DNA from: UBA1858 sp045105615
GTDB lineage: Bacteria > Pseudomonadota > Gammaproteobacteria > UBA4575
Assembly: GCA_045105615.1 (NCBI GenBank)
Contig: JBGCDS010000007.1
Coordinates: forward strand, 1 to 64,000
Direction: 5' to 3'
DNA length: 64,000 nt
A program made the translations under genes and the position numbers. The notes beneath the pieces were generated by a model. It did no database searches and was not told the DNA's origin. It saw only the letters and a program-made list of their open reading frames with translations. Of the stretch, positions 1 to 9,070 are shown piece by piece. The number at the start of each line of letters is the position of its first letter. The stretch's first letter is position 1.

Positions 1-2
1 GG

Positions 3-23
3 AAAGTATAGAATATAACATTT
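3..23 (-). promoter_or_regulatory. possible weak Zur-like half site at window edge
   Basis: The right arm (ATATAACATTT, 13-23) is identical to the right arm of the strong Zur box at 1374-1394, while the left arm keeps only about six of ten positions. It lies just past the stop of the DUF3299 gene, so it could serve a further minus-strand zinc gene outside the window. This is inference from one conserved arm. Confidence 0.3.
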
Positions 24-44
24 TAGTGGTATGACCTCATGGTG

Positions 45-617
45 TCATTTTTCTTTATAAACTTCTATGTGTGCATTCTTCATTATGTAAGATGCGCGTC
101 CTAATTCGCTTTTAACATCTTCAGTCTTCAAAATGCCTTGTATCCATACAGGGTTATCGAGCATGTTTTCTTCTAGTGGTGTGTTCGAGGTTACGTAAAC
201 CATTTGATTGGTTGGGGGTGGTGGGACATGTATGCATGCTCCAAAGTAAGGTACTAATAGGAATTCATTAAAAGTGCCACTATTAAGATCAAATTTTAAG
301 GGCGTGACGAATCCGGCAAGTTTTATATGTTGATTGTTTAATTCTGGCACAATAGGTGCGTTAGCTAATGTGGCTTGAGGAGTATTTGAGACCTCGTCAG
401 AACTATTGAGCGTTACTAAATCAGTTAAATTATCAAAAAAATTACTGAATGTGAGTGGCTTATTATAGTTTAAAGACTCTAAGTATCCCGCTGGAGCAAG
501 ATCATTCCAGTCCAGCTCGCGAATTTCTTCAGCTAAAAGTGTTGATGTTGATAGACTTATTAAAATAATGCTGGAAGTTATGTAGTCATGTATTTTAGTT
601 TTAGTGAAGAAATTCAT
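45..617 (-). CDS. DUF3299 family periplasmic protein
   Basis: 190 residues with an N-terminal hydrophobic segment (about residues 14-29) ending near LLAEE, read as a signal peptide. The family signature is clear: ELDWNDLAPAGY at the mature N-terminus, KLAGFVTPLKFD in the middle, and LLVPYFGACIHVPPPPTNQ near residues 120-139. The biochemical role of DUF3299 proteins is not established; they are often found beside zinc or metal ABC transporter genes, where a periplasmic metal-handling role is suspected. It is the second gene of a minus-strand operon, 15 bp downstream of the His-rich ZrgA-like gene, and so is probably under the same Zur control. The start follows directly from the upstream stop spacing; no strong Shine-Dalgarno is visible. 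Confidence 0.8.
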   Translation of the reverse strand: MNFFTKTKIHDYITSSIILISLSTSTLLAEEIRELDWNDLAPAGYLESLNYNKPLTFSNFFDNLTDLVTLNSSDEVSNTPQATLANAPIVPELNNQHIKLAGFVTPLKFDLNSGTFNEFLLVPYFGACIHVPPPPTNQMVYVTSNTPLEENMLDNPVWIQGILKTEDVKSELGRASYIMKNAHIEVYKEK

Positions 618-632
618 CCGTATAGAGTTAAA

Positions 633-1307
633 TCAATTTAGCTTTTGTAATGGTTGGTTTTTCGTGGCGGTAAAAATTTGCTGACTGCTATTTGAAATGT
701 ATTGTACTTCAACTTCTTCAAGAGTGGGGAGAAAGTTAAATAAATTGTAATTAATTGATGTCGGCTTTTCTTTTGAGCAGATATATTTGTGATGTATTGA
801 TACATCGCTATGTTCTTCGTCATGGTTAGCCTCATTAGTATGATGCTCGTTGTGATGTTCGTCTTCATGATCATCTTCTTTAGCATGGTGTTCTTCATTA
901 TGCTCAGTCTCGCTAGCATTGTGCTCGCCATGTTCGTTGGGCTTTAATGAATCAATGATATGGCTTGCAATGTTTTTTGAGGCAAGTTCGCATAATCCTG
1001 TTGGGTTTATAGCAATGATGCTTTTGGGATCATCAAGGGTAGACATCATTTGCGTAACAAGAATTTTCTGTTCATGATTTTTTGGTGCGTATTCAAATCC
1101 GAAGACATTCATCGAAGGCAAAGTTAAGTTAACAATTAAGCTGTCATTGACAAAGCTTATTTGTGCGGTTGCATGACCATGCTCATGAGCAGCATGACTT
1201 TCAAATTCGCTATCTTCATCATGCGAATGATGATCTTCTCCCGCATGTATTGTTGTATATGAGAAAATAATAAAAACAGTTAATACTTTTATTAGTGCAC
1301 TTAGCAT
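633..1307 (-). CDS. zrgA: His-rich ZrgA/DUF2796 zinc-uptake protein
   Basis: 224 residues. A short signal peptide (about 1-22, ending TIHAG) is followed by a His/Asp/Glu cluster (residues 24-46) and a second long His/Glu/Asp-rich linker (about 125-170, many HxEH and DHEDEH runs) inside a DUF2796 fold whose ends carry HGHATAQISFV and INYNLFNFLPTLEEVEVQY. ZrgA proteins are periplasmic and help the ZnuABC system collect zinc; the His clusters would be the metal ligands. First gene of the operon with the DUF3299 gene. A Zur box and promoter lie 67-101 bp upstream, so it should be induced by zinc starvation. The gene symbol rests on family resemblance only. Confidence 0.8.
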   Translation of the reverse strand: MLSALIKVLTVFIIFSYTTIHAGEDHHSHDEDSEFESHAAHEHGHATAQISFVNDSLIVNLTLPSMNVFGFEYAPKNHEQKILVTQMMSTLDDPKSIIAINPTGLCELASKNIASHIIDSLKPNEHGEHNASETEHNEEHHAKEDDHEDEHHNEHHTNEANHDEEHSDVSIHHKYICSKEKPTSINYNLFNFLPTLEEVEVQYISNSSQQIFTATKNQPLQKLN

Positions 1308-1373
1308 TGAAGCTACCCCTGTGATTAATTGATGACTCTTCTGCTAAATTTCTTGCAGATTAGCGTCAAAACG

Positions 1374-1408
1374 AAATGTTATAATATAACATTTAGGTCG
1401 ATATGCAA
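1374..1408 (-). promoter_or_regulatory. Zur box overlapping the zrgA promoter
   Basis: Positions 1374-1394 form a 21-bp palindrome (arms AAATGTTATA and TATAACATTT around one central base), matching the gammaproteobacterial Zur consensus almost base for base. Reading the minus strand, a TTGCAT -35 (1403-1408) and TATTAT -10 (1381-1386) are separated by 16 bp, so a bound Zur dimer would cover the -10. The site lies 67 bp upstream of the zrgA start codon. Binding by Zur is inferred from the motif. Confidence 0.85.
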
Positions 1409-1484
1409 TATATAAATCAGTGTTGCACCTATTATTCACGGTGATTTAACCAATAAGCGACTCAATTCAATTTTGTATTACAAT

Positions 1485-1810
1485 ATGGCTATGAAAATTA
1501 TAACAAATAGACATGATAGAGATTGATCATTTAGAGAGGAGCATTTTGTATTAGCATTTGGCAAACAGATGCTAAATCTGCACCAATTAGGGAATGAATT
1601 TGAACCCAAAGCTGGAAGGGTGGGAATAGGGAGCGCAGATTTATGTTTATTATGATTACGCCAATAGCTGAAGCAGAGAAACATTTAATTAAATGTGGAA
1701 TGGTAATTTTAGAAGGGCCCGTGATGTGAGCAGGCTCGGTAAGTAAGATAACATCACTTTATTGTCGTGATCCTGATTAAAACCTAATAGAAGTGTCTAA
1801 TTATGTTTAA
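1485..1810 (+). pseudogene. decayed VOC (glyoxalase/dioxygenase superfamily) gene
   Basis: Translation in shifting plus frames gives the hallmarks of a small VOC-family protein: IDH near the start, FGKQMLNLHQLGNEFEPKAG (1558-1617), then after a frameshift ITPIAEAEKHLIKCGM and KITSLYCRDPD followed by NLIEVSNYV and a stop at 1808-1810. It has at least one frameshift near 1645, a TGA where an Arg codon is expected (about 1725) and a TAA inside the conserved DPDGNLIE motif (about 1776). The segment between IDH and the first FGK appears deleted by about 30 codons. It cannot make a functional protein. No promoter or RBS was assigned. Confidence 0.7.
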
Positions 1811-1900
1811 GTCTATGATCACTATTGTTTGAGTGCCGGAAATTGTATCCAATAGGAATAATAAAATCATGCAATCACTGTGCATGGGAGAGTAAGTGAA

Positions 1901-3016
1901 ATGAGCAAGGCAGAAAAAACCATTCGTGATCTGTTAAAACTGACTGATATTGAGATTAATGGTGATAGTCCCAGTGATATCCAAGTGCATGATCCGGAAT
2001 TTTATCAGCGCGTGCTTTCTTCTGGGCCACTTGGACTGGGCGAGGCTTATATGGATGGCCTTTGGGATTGTGAGGCATTAGATGACCTCATTTATAAGCT
2101 GTTACGTGCTGATCTTGAGAAGCGTATTTCTCCATTGAAACTGCTGATGCCAGTAGTTCAGGCGAAAATTGTTAACTTGCAGAGCCCGCGTAGGGCGTTG
2201 CATGTTGGTGAACACCATTACGATGTTGGTAATGAGCTGTTTAAATTAATGCTTGATCCACGCATGACCTATACCTGTGGTTATTGGAAAGAGGCTGATA
2301 ATCTTAATGAAGCTCAGGAAGCTAAGCTTGACCTTGTGTGTAAAAAAGTCGGTCTGAAGCCAGGTATGCGTGTGCTGGATATCGGTTGTGGTTTTGGTAG
2401 CTTTGCTGGCTTTGCTGCTGAGCACTATGGTGTTGAGGTTGTTGGTGTCACGATTTCGCGTGAACAGATTAAGCTTGGCCAAGAACTTATCAAGAATCCT
2501 GTGGTTGATCTACGATTTCAGGATTATCGTGATGTAAATGAAAAGTTTGACCGAATCATTTCAATTGGTATGTTCGAGCATGTCGGACCAAAAAACTACC
2601 GTACTTTCATGAAGGTCGTCGACCGTTGTCTTAATGACGATGGTTTGTTCTTATTACATACTATTGGCACAAATACACGCGCATTGGCCGTTGATCCTTG
2701 GACTAATAAATACATCTTCCCTGGAGGAGTACTGCCAGTTTTTGATCAAATTGCTGCTGCTGTCGAAGGAATTTTTATTATGGAAGATGCACATAACTTT
2801 GGCACACACTACGATCCTACTTTAATGGCATGGATGGCTAATGTTGATATGAACCGTGATGAAATCAAAGCCTTAGGATATGATGAGCGCTTTTACCGTA
2901 TGTGGCGATATTTCCTTCTACCAGCGGCTGGCTCCGATCGTGCGCGGCGTAATCAGCTATGGCAGATTGTTTATAGCAAGCATGGCCTTGACGGAGGTTA
3001 TGAATCGATTCGCTAA
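1901..3016 (+). CDS. cfa: cyclopropane-fatty-acyl-phospholipid synthase
   Basis: 371 residues from the ATG at 1901 (E. coli Cfa has 382). It transfers a methylene group from S-adenosylmethionine to cis double bonds of membrane phospholipid acyl chains. An N-terminal lipid-binding domain (GLGEAYMDGLWDCE) is followed by the SAM methyltransferase core with VLDIGCGFG as the SAM loop. Conserved family blocks EHYDVGN-like, YTCGYW, FEHVGPKNY and HNFGTHYDPTLMAW are all present. The ATG at 1901 is preferred over the GTG at 1880 because GGGAG at 1886-1890 is placed 10 bp upstream of it. An FMN reductase gene follows after 29 bp, possibly cotranscribed. Confidence 0.95.
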   Translation: MSKAEKTIRDLLKLTDIEINGDSPSDIQVHDPEFYQRVLSSGPLGLGEAYMDGLWDCEALDDLIYKLLRADLEKRISPLKLLMPVVQAKIVNLQSPRRALHVGEHHYDVGNELFKLMLDPRMTYTCGYWKEADNLNEAQEAKLDLVCKKVGLKPGMRVLDIGCGFGSFAGFAAEHYGVEVVGVTISREQIKLGQELIKNPVVDLRFQDYRDVNEKFDRIISIGMFEHVGPKNYRTFMKVVDRCLNDDGLFLLHTIGTNTRALAVDPWTNKYIFPGGVLPVFDQIAAAVEGIFIMEDAHNFGTHYDPTLMAWMANVDMNRDEIKALGYDERFYRMWRYFLLPAAGSDRARRNQLWQIVYSKHGLDGGYESIR

Positions 3017-3045
3017 CATAAAAAATAATACTAAGAGGAAATAGG

Positions 3046-3654
3046 ATGAAAATTGGAATAATCAGTGGGAGCCACCGTAACTCTTCACAGAGTGAAAAAG
3101 TAGCAAACCATATGAGTAAGCGTTTGATTGATGAGGGTGTAGAAAGTTGGGTTTATCTATTAGCGGGTAATCCTTTGCCGTTATGGGATGAATCTATATG
3201 GGAGGGAAGTGAGGCATGGGCAGAGCGCTTGGCGCCTTTGAAAAAATCATTAAATGAATGTGATGGTTTTATTGTTATTTCACCAGAATGGCATGGACAA
3301 GTACCCTCAGGGTTGAAAAACTTTTTTTTATTGTTTAGCCAAGCAGAATTGGGCCATAAACCCGCTTTACTTGTTTCAGTTTCATCAGGTGACGGTGGTA
3401 CTTATCCGATTGCAGAATTACGCATGAGTAGTTATAAAAACAATCGAATTTGTTATTTGCCTGAACATCTAATCCTGCGTAATGTAGAGAAAATATTAAA
3501 TGATAATGCTGAGGATAATGATCTGAGTTCAGATTCTTATTATCGCGAGCGCATTGATTGGACGCTAGAGTTATTACAAGGTTATACCGCCGCATTGAAA
3601 TCTATGCGTGATACCACTCAAGTTTTCAATGATAAATTTAATAATGGAATGTAA
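3046..3654 (+). CDS. NADPH-dependent FMN reductase family flavoprotein
   Basis: 202 residues with a flavodoxin-like fold. GIISGSHRNSSQSEKVA at the N-terminus is the phosphate-binding loop of the FMN_red family, and SPEWHGQVPSGLKNFF (about 85-100) is the isoalloxazine-binding loop that in relatives reads PEYNxSxPGxLKNxxD. The family uses NAD(P)H to reduce flavins, quinones or azo compounds; the substrate here cannot be told. AGGAAATAGG just before the ATG provides a good RBS. It follows cfa closely and is probably read in the same transcript. Confidence 0.85.
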   Translation: MKIGIISGSHRNSSQSEKVANHMSKRLIDEGVESWVYLLAGNPLPLWDESIWEGSEAWAERLAPLKKSLNECDGFIVISPEWHGQVPSGLKNFFLLFSQAELGHKPALLVSVSSGDGGTYPIAELRMSSYKNNRICYLPEHLILRNVEKILNDNAEDNDLSSDSYYRERIDWTLELLQGYTAALKSMRDTTQVFNDKFNNGM

Positions 3655-3756
3655 GCACAATAAGATGTGCTGTGAATTGGGTGTTATATAGCATGTTTGT
3701 CAGAGCTATTTAATATATTGAATATAATTTAAAGAAATACATTACTTTTTTGTCCT

Positions 3757-4806
3757 ATGAGCTTACTTATCACATATCTTGCAATTGCAATTGGTATATC
3801 CTTTATATGCTCTGTATTAGAAGCCGTCTTGTTATCAATAACGCCTAGTTATGTTGAGAGAATTACGACTAAAGACCCTGGTAGAGGAGAGATATTAGCT
3901 AAAGTTAAAAATCGTCTTGATCAATCTATCGCTAGTATATTAATACTAAATACCTTTGCTCATACTATGGGTGCAGCAGGTGTTGGGTCCCAGGCTGCAA
4001 ATATATTTGGTGTGCGTTGGGAAACGTTAATTGCTGTAATATTAACTTTAGTTATTCTGTACTTTTCTGAAATTATTCCTAAAACAATTGGTGCGACATA
4101 TTGGCGGCAGCTCGCTATACCCTCAGCACACATCATTTATTGGTTGATTAAATTGGTTTACCCCTTGATTTGGGTTTCATCTTTAATTACCAAGCTATTT
4201 AGAAAAGGTGATGCTCAAAAAGTATCTCGAGAGGAGATTATTGCTTTAGCGTCGTTGGGTCATCAGATGGGTTCGCTAATCAGTCAGGAGAATGAATATT
4301 TAACTAATGTTTTAAAATTGCGTGAAATTAGAACAGAAGAAATACTCACGCCTCGCTCAGTGATGCACAGTCTCGATGCAAGTATGACTGTCAATCAGGC
4401 GCTTTCTTATGAAGAAACTAGACAATTTACCCGCATTCCTATTTATCAAGATAATCGAGATAACATTATTGGTTTGGTGATAAATCGAGATTTGTTATTT
4501 GAAGAGAGAGGGGGTAAGTCTGATTTACCTCTAAGTGATTTTTCTAAAGTTATTACGCGAGTTTCTGAAAATCTTCCCGTGCAGCAGCTTTTGGATATGT
4601 TTATCAAGAAACGAGAGCATATGTTTTTAGTTGAAGATCAGTATGGACAGACAATAGGTCTGGTCACGCTTGAAGATGCAATTGAGACAGTGTTAGGTAG
4701 AGAAATTATAGATGAAGCAGATATTATTGAAGATATGCAAAAATTTGCTAAGGGTAAATACAGAAAAAGATTGCGTAATGAAAAAAGCAATCAGAAGCTT
4801 AAATAG
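3757..4806 (+). CDS. CNNM/DUF21 transporter with tandem CBS domains
   Basis: 349 residues. The N-terminal DUF21 membrane domain (about 1-165) has four hydrophobic segments, including SEIIPKTIGATYW, a family hallmark. Two CBS repeats follow (about 190-310), carrying the signatures TEEILTPRSVMHSLD and GQTIGLVTLEDAIETVLG. The C-terminal transporter-associated (CorC_HlyC) domain of longer relatives is missing, so the protein ends soon after the second CBS with a Lys/Arg-rich tail. CNNM/CorB-like proteins export or regulate Mg2+ or Co2+, with CBS pairs sensing Mg-ATP. The sodium-channel gene starts 14 bp downstream, which suggests an ion-homeostasis operon. Confidence 0.85.
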   Translation: MSLLITYLAIAIGISFICSVLEAVLLSITPSYVERITTKDPGRGEILAKVKNRLDQSIASILILNTFAHTMGAAGVGSQAANIFGVRWETLIAVILTLVILYFSEIIPKTIGATYWRQLAIPSAHIIYWLIKLVYPLIWVSSLITKLFRKGDAQKVSREEIIALASLGHQMGSLISQENEYLTNVLKLREIRTEEILTPRSVMHSLDASMTVNQALSYEETRQFTRIPIYQDNRDNIIGLVINRDLLFEERGGKSDLPLSDFSKVITRVSENLPVQQLLDMFIKKREHMFLVEDQYGQTIGLVTLEDAIETVLGREIIDEADIIEDMQKFAKGKYRKRLRNEKSNQKLK

Positions 4807-4820
4807 GAAAGGAATTCGTC

Positions 4821-5687
4821 GTGGTAGAGCCTGTATTGTCAAAAAATATCAAAGGAAATCGACTGATAGTCTCTCAATGGGTAGAGAACATGGGTTTCGT
4901 TCGTTTTGTCACTGCGCTGATATTAATCAATGCAGTGACGTTGGGGCTAGAGACGGATGCCAGTATTCTTAATAAATACGGTTCAATTTTGCATTTTGTA
5001 GACCGAGTGATCTTAATTCTTTTTACGGTAGAGCTCTTATTGAAGTTTTATGCTTATCGCCTAGCGTTCTTTAAATCTGGCTGGAATATATTTGATTTCC
5101 TGATTGTGACAATTGCCTGGATCCCGGCATCGGGCCCATTGTCAGTATTGCGTGCTTTGAGAATATTACGTGTTTTAAGATTGTTGTCCGTAGTACCACA
5201 AATGCGCCGAGTGATATCAGCTTTGGGCCATTCCATCCCAGGCATGGCTTCGGTCGTGGCAGTTTTGTGTTTGCTTTTTTATGTTTCTGCTGTGTTAGCC
5301 ACAAAATTATTTGGCGGGCATGAAGATCCAAATATGCAAGAGTGGTTTGGCTCCATTGGTTCTTCGGCTTATACCTTGTTTCAAATTATGACGTTAGAGA
5401 GTTGGTCTATGGGGATTGTGAGACCAACTATGGAATATTATCCTTTAGCATGGATGTTTTTTGTGCCTTTTATCATTATCACTAGTTTTGCTGTGTTGAA
5501 TTTGTTCATTGGAATTATTGTAGATGCTATGCAAATGGTTCAGCAGGATGAACGCGATGATCATAATGAGCAAATAGGTGAAACGCATTCGGCCTATGAA
5601 GAATTGAGAAAACTTAACCATCGTATGGAAGACTTGCAGGCAGAATTAGTAGAAATCAGAAAACTAACAAAAGCTAAGGATGGTTAA
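4821..5687 (+). CDS. bacterial voltage-gated sodium channel (NaChBac/NavAb type)
   Basis: 288 residues, close to NavAb (267) and NaChBac (274). S1-S4 form a voltage sensor; S4 carries the regularly spaced arginines LRALRILRVLRLL (about 111-123). After S5 the pore loop holds TLESWSM (about 192-198), identical to the NavAb selectivity filter, then S6 (FIIITSFAVLNLFIGIIVDAM). A C-terminal coiled coil of about 50 residues should drive tetramer assembly. Such channels carry Na+ and in some bacteria affect motility, chemotaxis or pH homeostasis. The GTG start is supported by AGGAAAGG at 4806-4813. It is probably cotranscribed with the CNNM gene. The chemotaxis island begins just downstream. Confidence 0.92.
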   Translation: MVEPVLSKNIKGNRLIVSQWVENMGFVRFVTALILINAVTLGLETDASILNKYGSILHFVDRVILILFTVELLLKFYAYRLAFFKSGWNIFDFLIVTIAWIPASGPLSVLRALRILRVLRLLSVVPQMRRVISALGHSIPGMASVVAVLCLLFYVSAVLATKLFGGHEDPNMQEWFGSIGSSAYTLFQIMTLESWSMGIVRPTMEYYPLAWMFFVPFIIITSFAVLNLFIGIIVDAMQMVQQDERDDHNEQIGETHSAYEELRKLNHRMEDLQAELVEIRKLTKAKDG

Positions 5688-5942
5688 ATATATTGGTACT
5701 CAATATAAATGAGGGCTCGCTAGAAAGTATAAAATCTTGTTTTTAAGCATTTTCAGTATATTTTTATTGACCTTATGTCTATTTGAGTCCTGTTAAGCAT
5801 TAAGTAAGATGGTTAAAAATACAGCTATATAGATGGAGGCTATATGATTAACTGTATTATTAAGCAACTACACTAATTTAATAATATGAAATGCAGAAAA
5901 TTATAGAATAAAGGTGCATTTTCAACGATCAAGTGCATATTA
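5688..5942. other. intergenic region, no gene seen
   Basis: AT-rich spacer between the sodium channel and the first MCP. All frames are broken and no convincing hairpin terminator, RNA or relic was seen. The 3' part (5943-5986) holds a repeated 16-mer and a sigma28-type promoter, described separately. Confidence 0.6.
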
Positions 5943-5959
5943 TTAGTGATATTGATCAC

Positions 5960-5986
5960 TCAAGTATTACTGGATATTTCCGATAG
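5960..5986 (+). promoter_or_regulatory. sigma28 (FliA)-type promoter of the first MCP
   Basis: TCAAGTAT (5960-5967), exactly 11 bp, then TCCGATAG (5979-5986), compared with the consensus TAAAGTTT-N11-GCCGATAA: six of eight matches in each element and ideal spacing. Transcription would start near 5993, about 29 nt before the MCP start at 6022. The call is strengthened by two similar matches upstream of other chemotaxis genes in this window. Confidence 0.65.
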
Positions 5987-6021
5987 TTACTGGTACCAAA
6001 ATACCTATAACTATAAGACTC

Positions 6022-8961
6022 ATGAAAATATCGAAATTAAGCTTAAAACTAGTGGCCTCTTTATTGATCGCTGGGTTGATCCCACTGATTATTACAAGTG
6101 TAGTTGTGACCAACAAAACAAAAAATGCACTAGAAGAGCGTGCATTTAGTCAATTAGAATCTCTCCGTTCAAATAAATCTCAACAAGTAAAAGAATATCT
6201 TCAGGAAAGGCAAAATCAGCTTCTGGCTTTTTCAAAAAATTTAATGGTCACAGATGCGATGAATGAGTTTAATTATTCATTCTTTCATGATGCAGATAAT
6301 AATTTTTCAGATGAGTATAAGAGCAGTATTACATCTTATTATGAAAATCAATTTAATGGTGAGTATCAAGCTAGAAATAATGAAAGCGTAAATACAGGCA
6401 GTATTATTCCTGAATCCAACTATGCCTTATACCACCAATATCAATATATTTCTAATTCAGAATTCCCATTAGGAGAAAAGGATAAGTTAGATAAAGCTGA
6501 TGGTACCGGTCTTTATGATATCGCGCATGAGAAATATCATCCGGTTATAAGAGACTATCTGAATAAATTTGGCTATTACGATATATTTTTAGTTGAGCCA
6601 GAAAGTGGTTATATTGTTTACTCTGTTTTTAAAGAAATTGATTATGCAACAAGCCTGATTGATGGTCCTCATAAAAACAGTAATATAGCAAAAGTGTATA
6701 AAACAGCCGTCACATCTCAGAAAACAAGTGTTGTGCATGCGCAAGATTATGAGCCATATCTTCCTTCCTTTGATGCGCCTGCATCATTTGTTGCGACACC
6801 TGTATACGATAGTGGTAGGTTGTTGGGTGTAGTAATTTTTCAAATGCCGGTTGATAGAATCAACTCATATATGAATGATGCCGATGGTCTAGGTGAAACT
6901 GGACAAGTTTATCTGCTTGGAGAAGATAAGCTAATGCGTAACCAGTCTAGATTGACTGACGATAAAACGCTTCTTACAACTAAGATAGATAGTCCTACTG
7001 CACAAAAAGCCTTAGCAGGAGAATCAGGGCTTGAGATATTTGAAAATGAAAATGGCAATGCTATTCTATCTGCTTATGCTCCATTAATAATGAATGGTTA
7101 TAATTGGGTAATTCTTGCTGAAATTGATCAGAGTGAAGCATTTTCTGTCATATCCAGTATAGTGAGTACTCTTTTGCAAGTGGGGCTAGTATTGATACTT
7201 GCTGTTGTCGCATTAGCTTATTTTGTCATGTGCAGCGTTAATAAAGAATTGGGTGGTGATCCAACTGATCTACTTAAAATTGCTAATGATATTGTTAATG
7301 GCAAGCTTGATAGAGAGATATCACAAAAGGATAGAAAAGCAAAAGGTGTCTATGCAGCAATGATAACAATGCAAGATACGTTGAAAGAATCTATTGAGAC
7401 AGACAGAAAGAAATCAAGAAGAATTGAGAGAGTTAAGCAGGCCTTAGATAGTGTTAAGTCATGTGTCATTGTGGCTGATGTAGACCTAGAAATAATATAC
7501 TCGAATAATAGTGCAACCGAACTCTTTTTAGAGATTGAGTCTGACTATCGAAAAGAACTACCAAGCTTTAATGCTAAAAGTTTAGTTGGTTCTGAGATTG
7601 GTGTTCTGTATAAGGATGCAGATAGCCAGCGTAAAATATTTAATGAATTGTCTAAAACAATTGTGTCAGATATTACTGTGGCTGGACATGCCATGCGTAC
7701 TACAGCTAGTCCAATCATCACAGACGACAATGAGCGTATCGGCACAGTGATCGAATGGAGAGATATGACCTCTGAAATTGCAGTCGAAAATGAAGTTCAA
7801 TCACTTGTAGATTCGGCTTTAGATGGAGATTTGAGTAAGCGCATTTCAATAGATAATAAAAGTGGTTTCTTGAGCAGGTTGAGTGTCGGTATTAATGATT
7901 TAGTGAATGTCTCTGAAAGAGTAATTAACGATACTATTCGTGTGTTAAGTGCGGTATCGCATGGTGATCTGAATGAAAAAATAGAGTCAGAATACAAAGG
8001 GTCGTTTAATCAGTTAAAAACTGATGTGAATAATACTATTGATAAACTGACAAATATTGTTGGAAACATTAAAGAATCAAGTGTGTTAGTAAATACTGCA
8101 GCAGATGAAATATCACGTGGGAATATGAATCTTAGCCAACGTACCGAAAATCAAGCAGCTAGCTTAGAAGAGACTTCGTCAAGCATGGAAGAAATGACTA
8201 GTTCCGTGAAACAAAATGCAGACAATTCAAAGCATGCCAATGAATTAGCCATAGGTGCACGTGAGCAGGCACAAAAGAGTGGTGATGTTGTCAGTGAAGC
8301 TGTTACTGCGATGGCTAAAATAAATGATGCAAGTAATAAGATTGCTGAAATTACAGGTGTGATTGATGAAATTGCTTTCCAAACCAATTTGTTAGCACTC
8401 AATGCCGCGGTTGAAGCCGCACGTGCCGGTGAGCAGGGCCGTGGTTTTGCAGTAGTAGCAACGGAAGTGCGAAACTTGGCAGGACGTAGTGCAACAGCAG
8501 CAAAAGAAATTAAAGAATTAATTGAAGACAGTGTTGACAAAGTTGAGCATGGCAGTGATTTGGTTAATCAGTCAGGGAAAACACTAGAAGAAATCGTCGA
8601 TAGCATTAAACAAGTAGCAGAAATTATTGGAGATATTTCATATGCCTCCAATGAACAAGCGAGTGGTATTGAACAAGTCAATAAAGCGATCATAAGTATG
8701 GATGAAACCACTCAAAATAATGCTGCCTTAGTAGAGCAAGCCGCCGCCGCAGCCGAGTCAATGAATGAGCAAAGTAATGAATTGATGAACCTGGTAGGCT
8801 TCTTTAATTTAGAGGGGAAGGTCAGTGGCATTTCAGAATTATCCAATAATGACTTAAATGATATGGCTAGTAATCCATCGCAGTCTAATAGCTTGCCAAG
8901 TGAAAAATTTAAAAAAGTGGCAGGTGATGGAATCATAAGCGATGATTGGGAGCAGTTCTAA
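6022..8961 (+). CDS. methyl-accepting chemotaxis protein, Cache-type sensor
   Basis: 979 residues, large for an MCP. TM1 is at about 10-28; a periplasmic sensory region of about 340 residues follows, Cache-like (GDSGxxxL-type block GETGQVYLLGEDKLM near 292-306). TM2 lies at about 376-402. The cytoplasmic part contains a PAS-like domain (about 472-586, CVIVADVDLEIIYSN), HAMP-like segments (DGDLSKRISI, HGDLNEKIES) and the MCP signalling hairpin with the invariant tip NLLALNAAVEAARAGEQG near 788-805. The C-terminus DDWEQF is a W-x-x-F pentapeptide of the kind that tethers CheR and CheB. A sigma28 promoter lies upstream. The cytoplasmic half is closely similar to the MCP at 11638 while the sensor differs. 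Ligand unknown. Confidence 0.93.
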   Translation: MKISKLSLKLVASLLIAGLIPLIITSVVVTNKTKNALEERAFSQLESLRSNKSQQVKEYLQERQNQLLAFSKNLMVTDAMNEFNYSFFHDADNNFSDEYKSSITSYYENQFNGEYQARNNESVNTGSIIPESNYALYHQYQYISNSEFPLGEKDKLDKADGTGLYDIAHEKYHPVIRDYLNKFGYYDIFLVEPESGYIVYSVFKEIDYATSLIDGPHKNSNIAKVYKTAVTSQKTSVVHAQDYEPYLPSFDAPASFVATPVYDSGRLLGVVIFQMPVDRINSYMNDADGLGETGQVYLLGEDKLMRNQSRLTDDKTLLTTKIDSPTAQKALAGESGLEIFENENGNAILSAYAPLIMNGYNWVILAEIDQSEAFSVISSIVSTLLQVGLVLILAVVALAYFVMCSVNKELGGDPTDLLKIANDIVNGKLDREISQKDRKAKGVYAAMITMQDTLKESIETDRKKSRRIERVKQALDSVKSCVIVADVDLEIIYSNNSATELFLEIESDYRKELPSFNAKSLVGSEIGVLYKDADSQRKIFNELSKTIVSDITVAGHAMRTTASPIITDDNERIGTVIEWRDMTSEIAVENEVQSLVDSALDGDLSKRISIDNKSGFLSRLSVGINDLVNVSERVINDTIRVLSAVSHGDLNEKIESEYKGSFNQLKTDVNNTIDKLTNIVGNIKESSVLVNTAADEISRGNMNLSQRTENQAASLEETSSSMEEMTSSVKQNADNSKHANELAIGAREQAQKSGDVVSEAVTAMAKINDASNKIAEITGVIDEIAFQTNLLALNAAVEAARAGEQGRGFAVVATEVRNLAGRSATAAKEIKELIEDSVDKVEHGSDLVNQSGKTLEEIVDSIKQVAEIIGDISYASNEQASGIEQVNKAIISMDETTQNNAALVEQAAAAAESMNEQSNELMNLVGFFNLEGKVSGISELSNNDLNDMASNPSQSNSLPSEKFKKVAGDGIISDDWEQF

Positions 8962-9070
8962 GCTGAATCAGCGGCGTAATGGAGTAATTAAATTTTGAAT
9001 ACATCTACACATACGTCGATATCTAAGTAAGATAACCGTTAATACTACATAAAATTTAGGTGTCAAGAAT

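Noticed and set aside
638..931. 97-codon frame on the minus strand inside zrgA
   Set aside because: Met/Thr/Ile-rich product is the frame-shifted reading of the His-rich GAT/CAT repeats.
1478..1684. 68-codon open frame on the minus strand
   Set aside because: It is antisense to the VOC relic, has a Cys/Phe/Pro-rich composition and no RBS.
8151..8540. 129-codon frame antisense to the MCP signalling domain
   Set aside because: Ala/Ser-rich mirror of the conserved hairpin; no RBS or homology.
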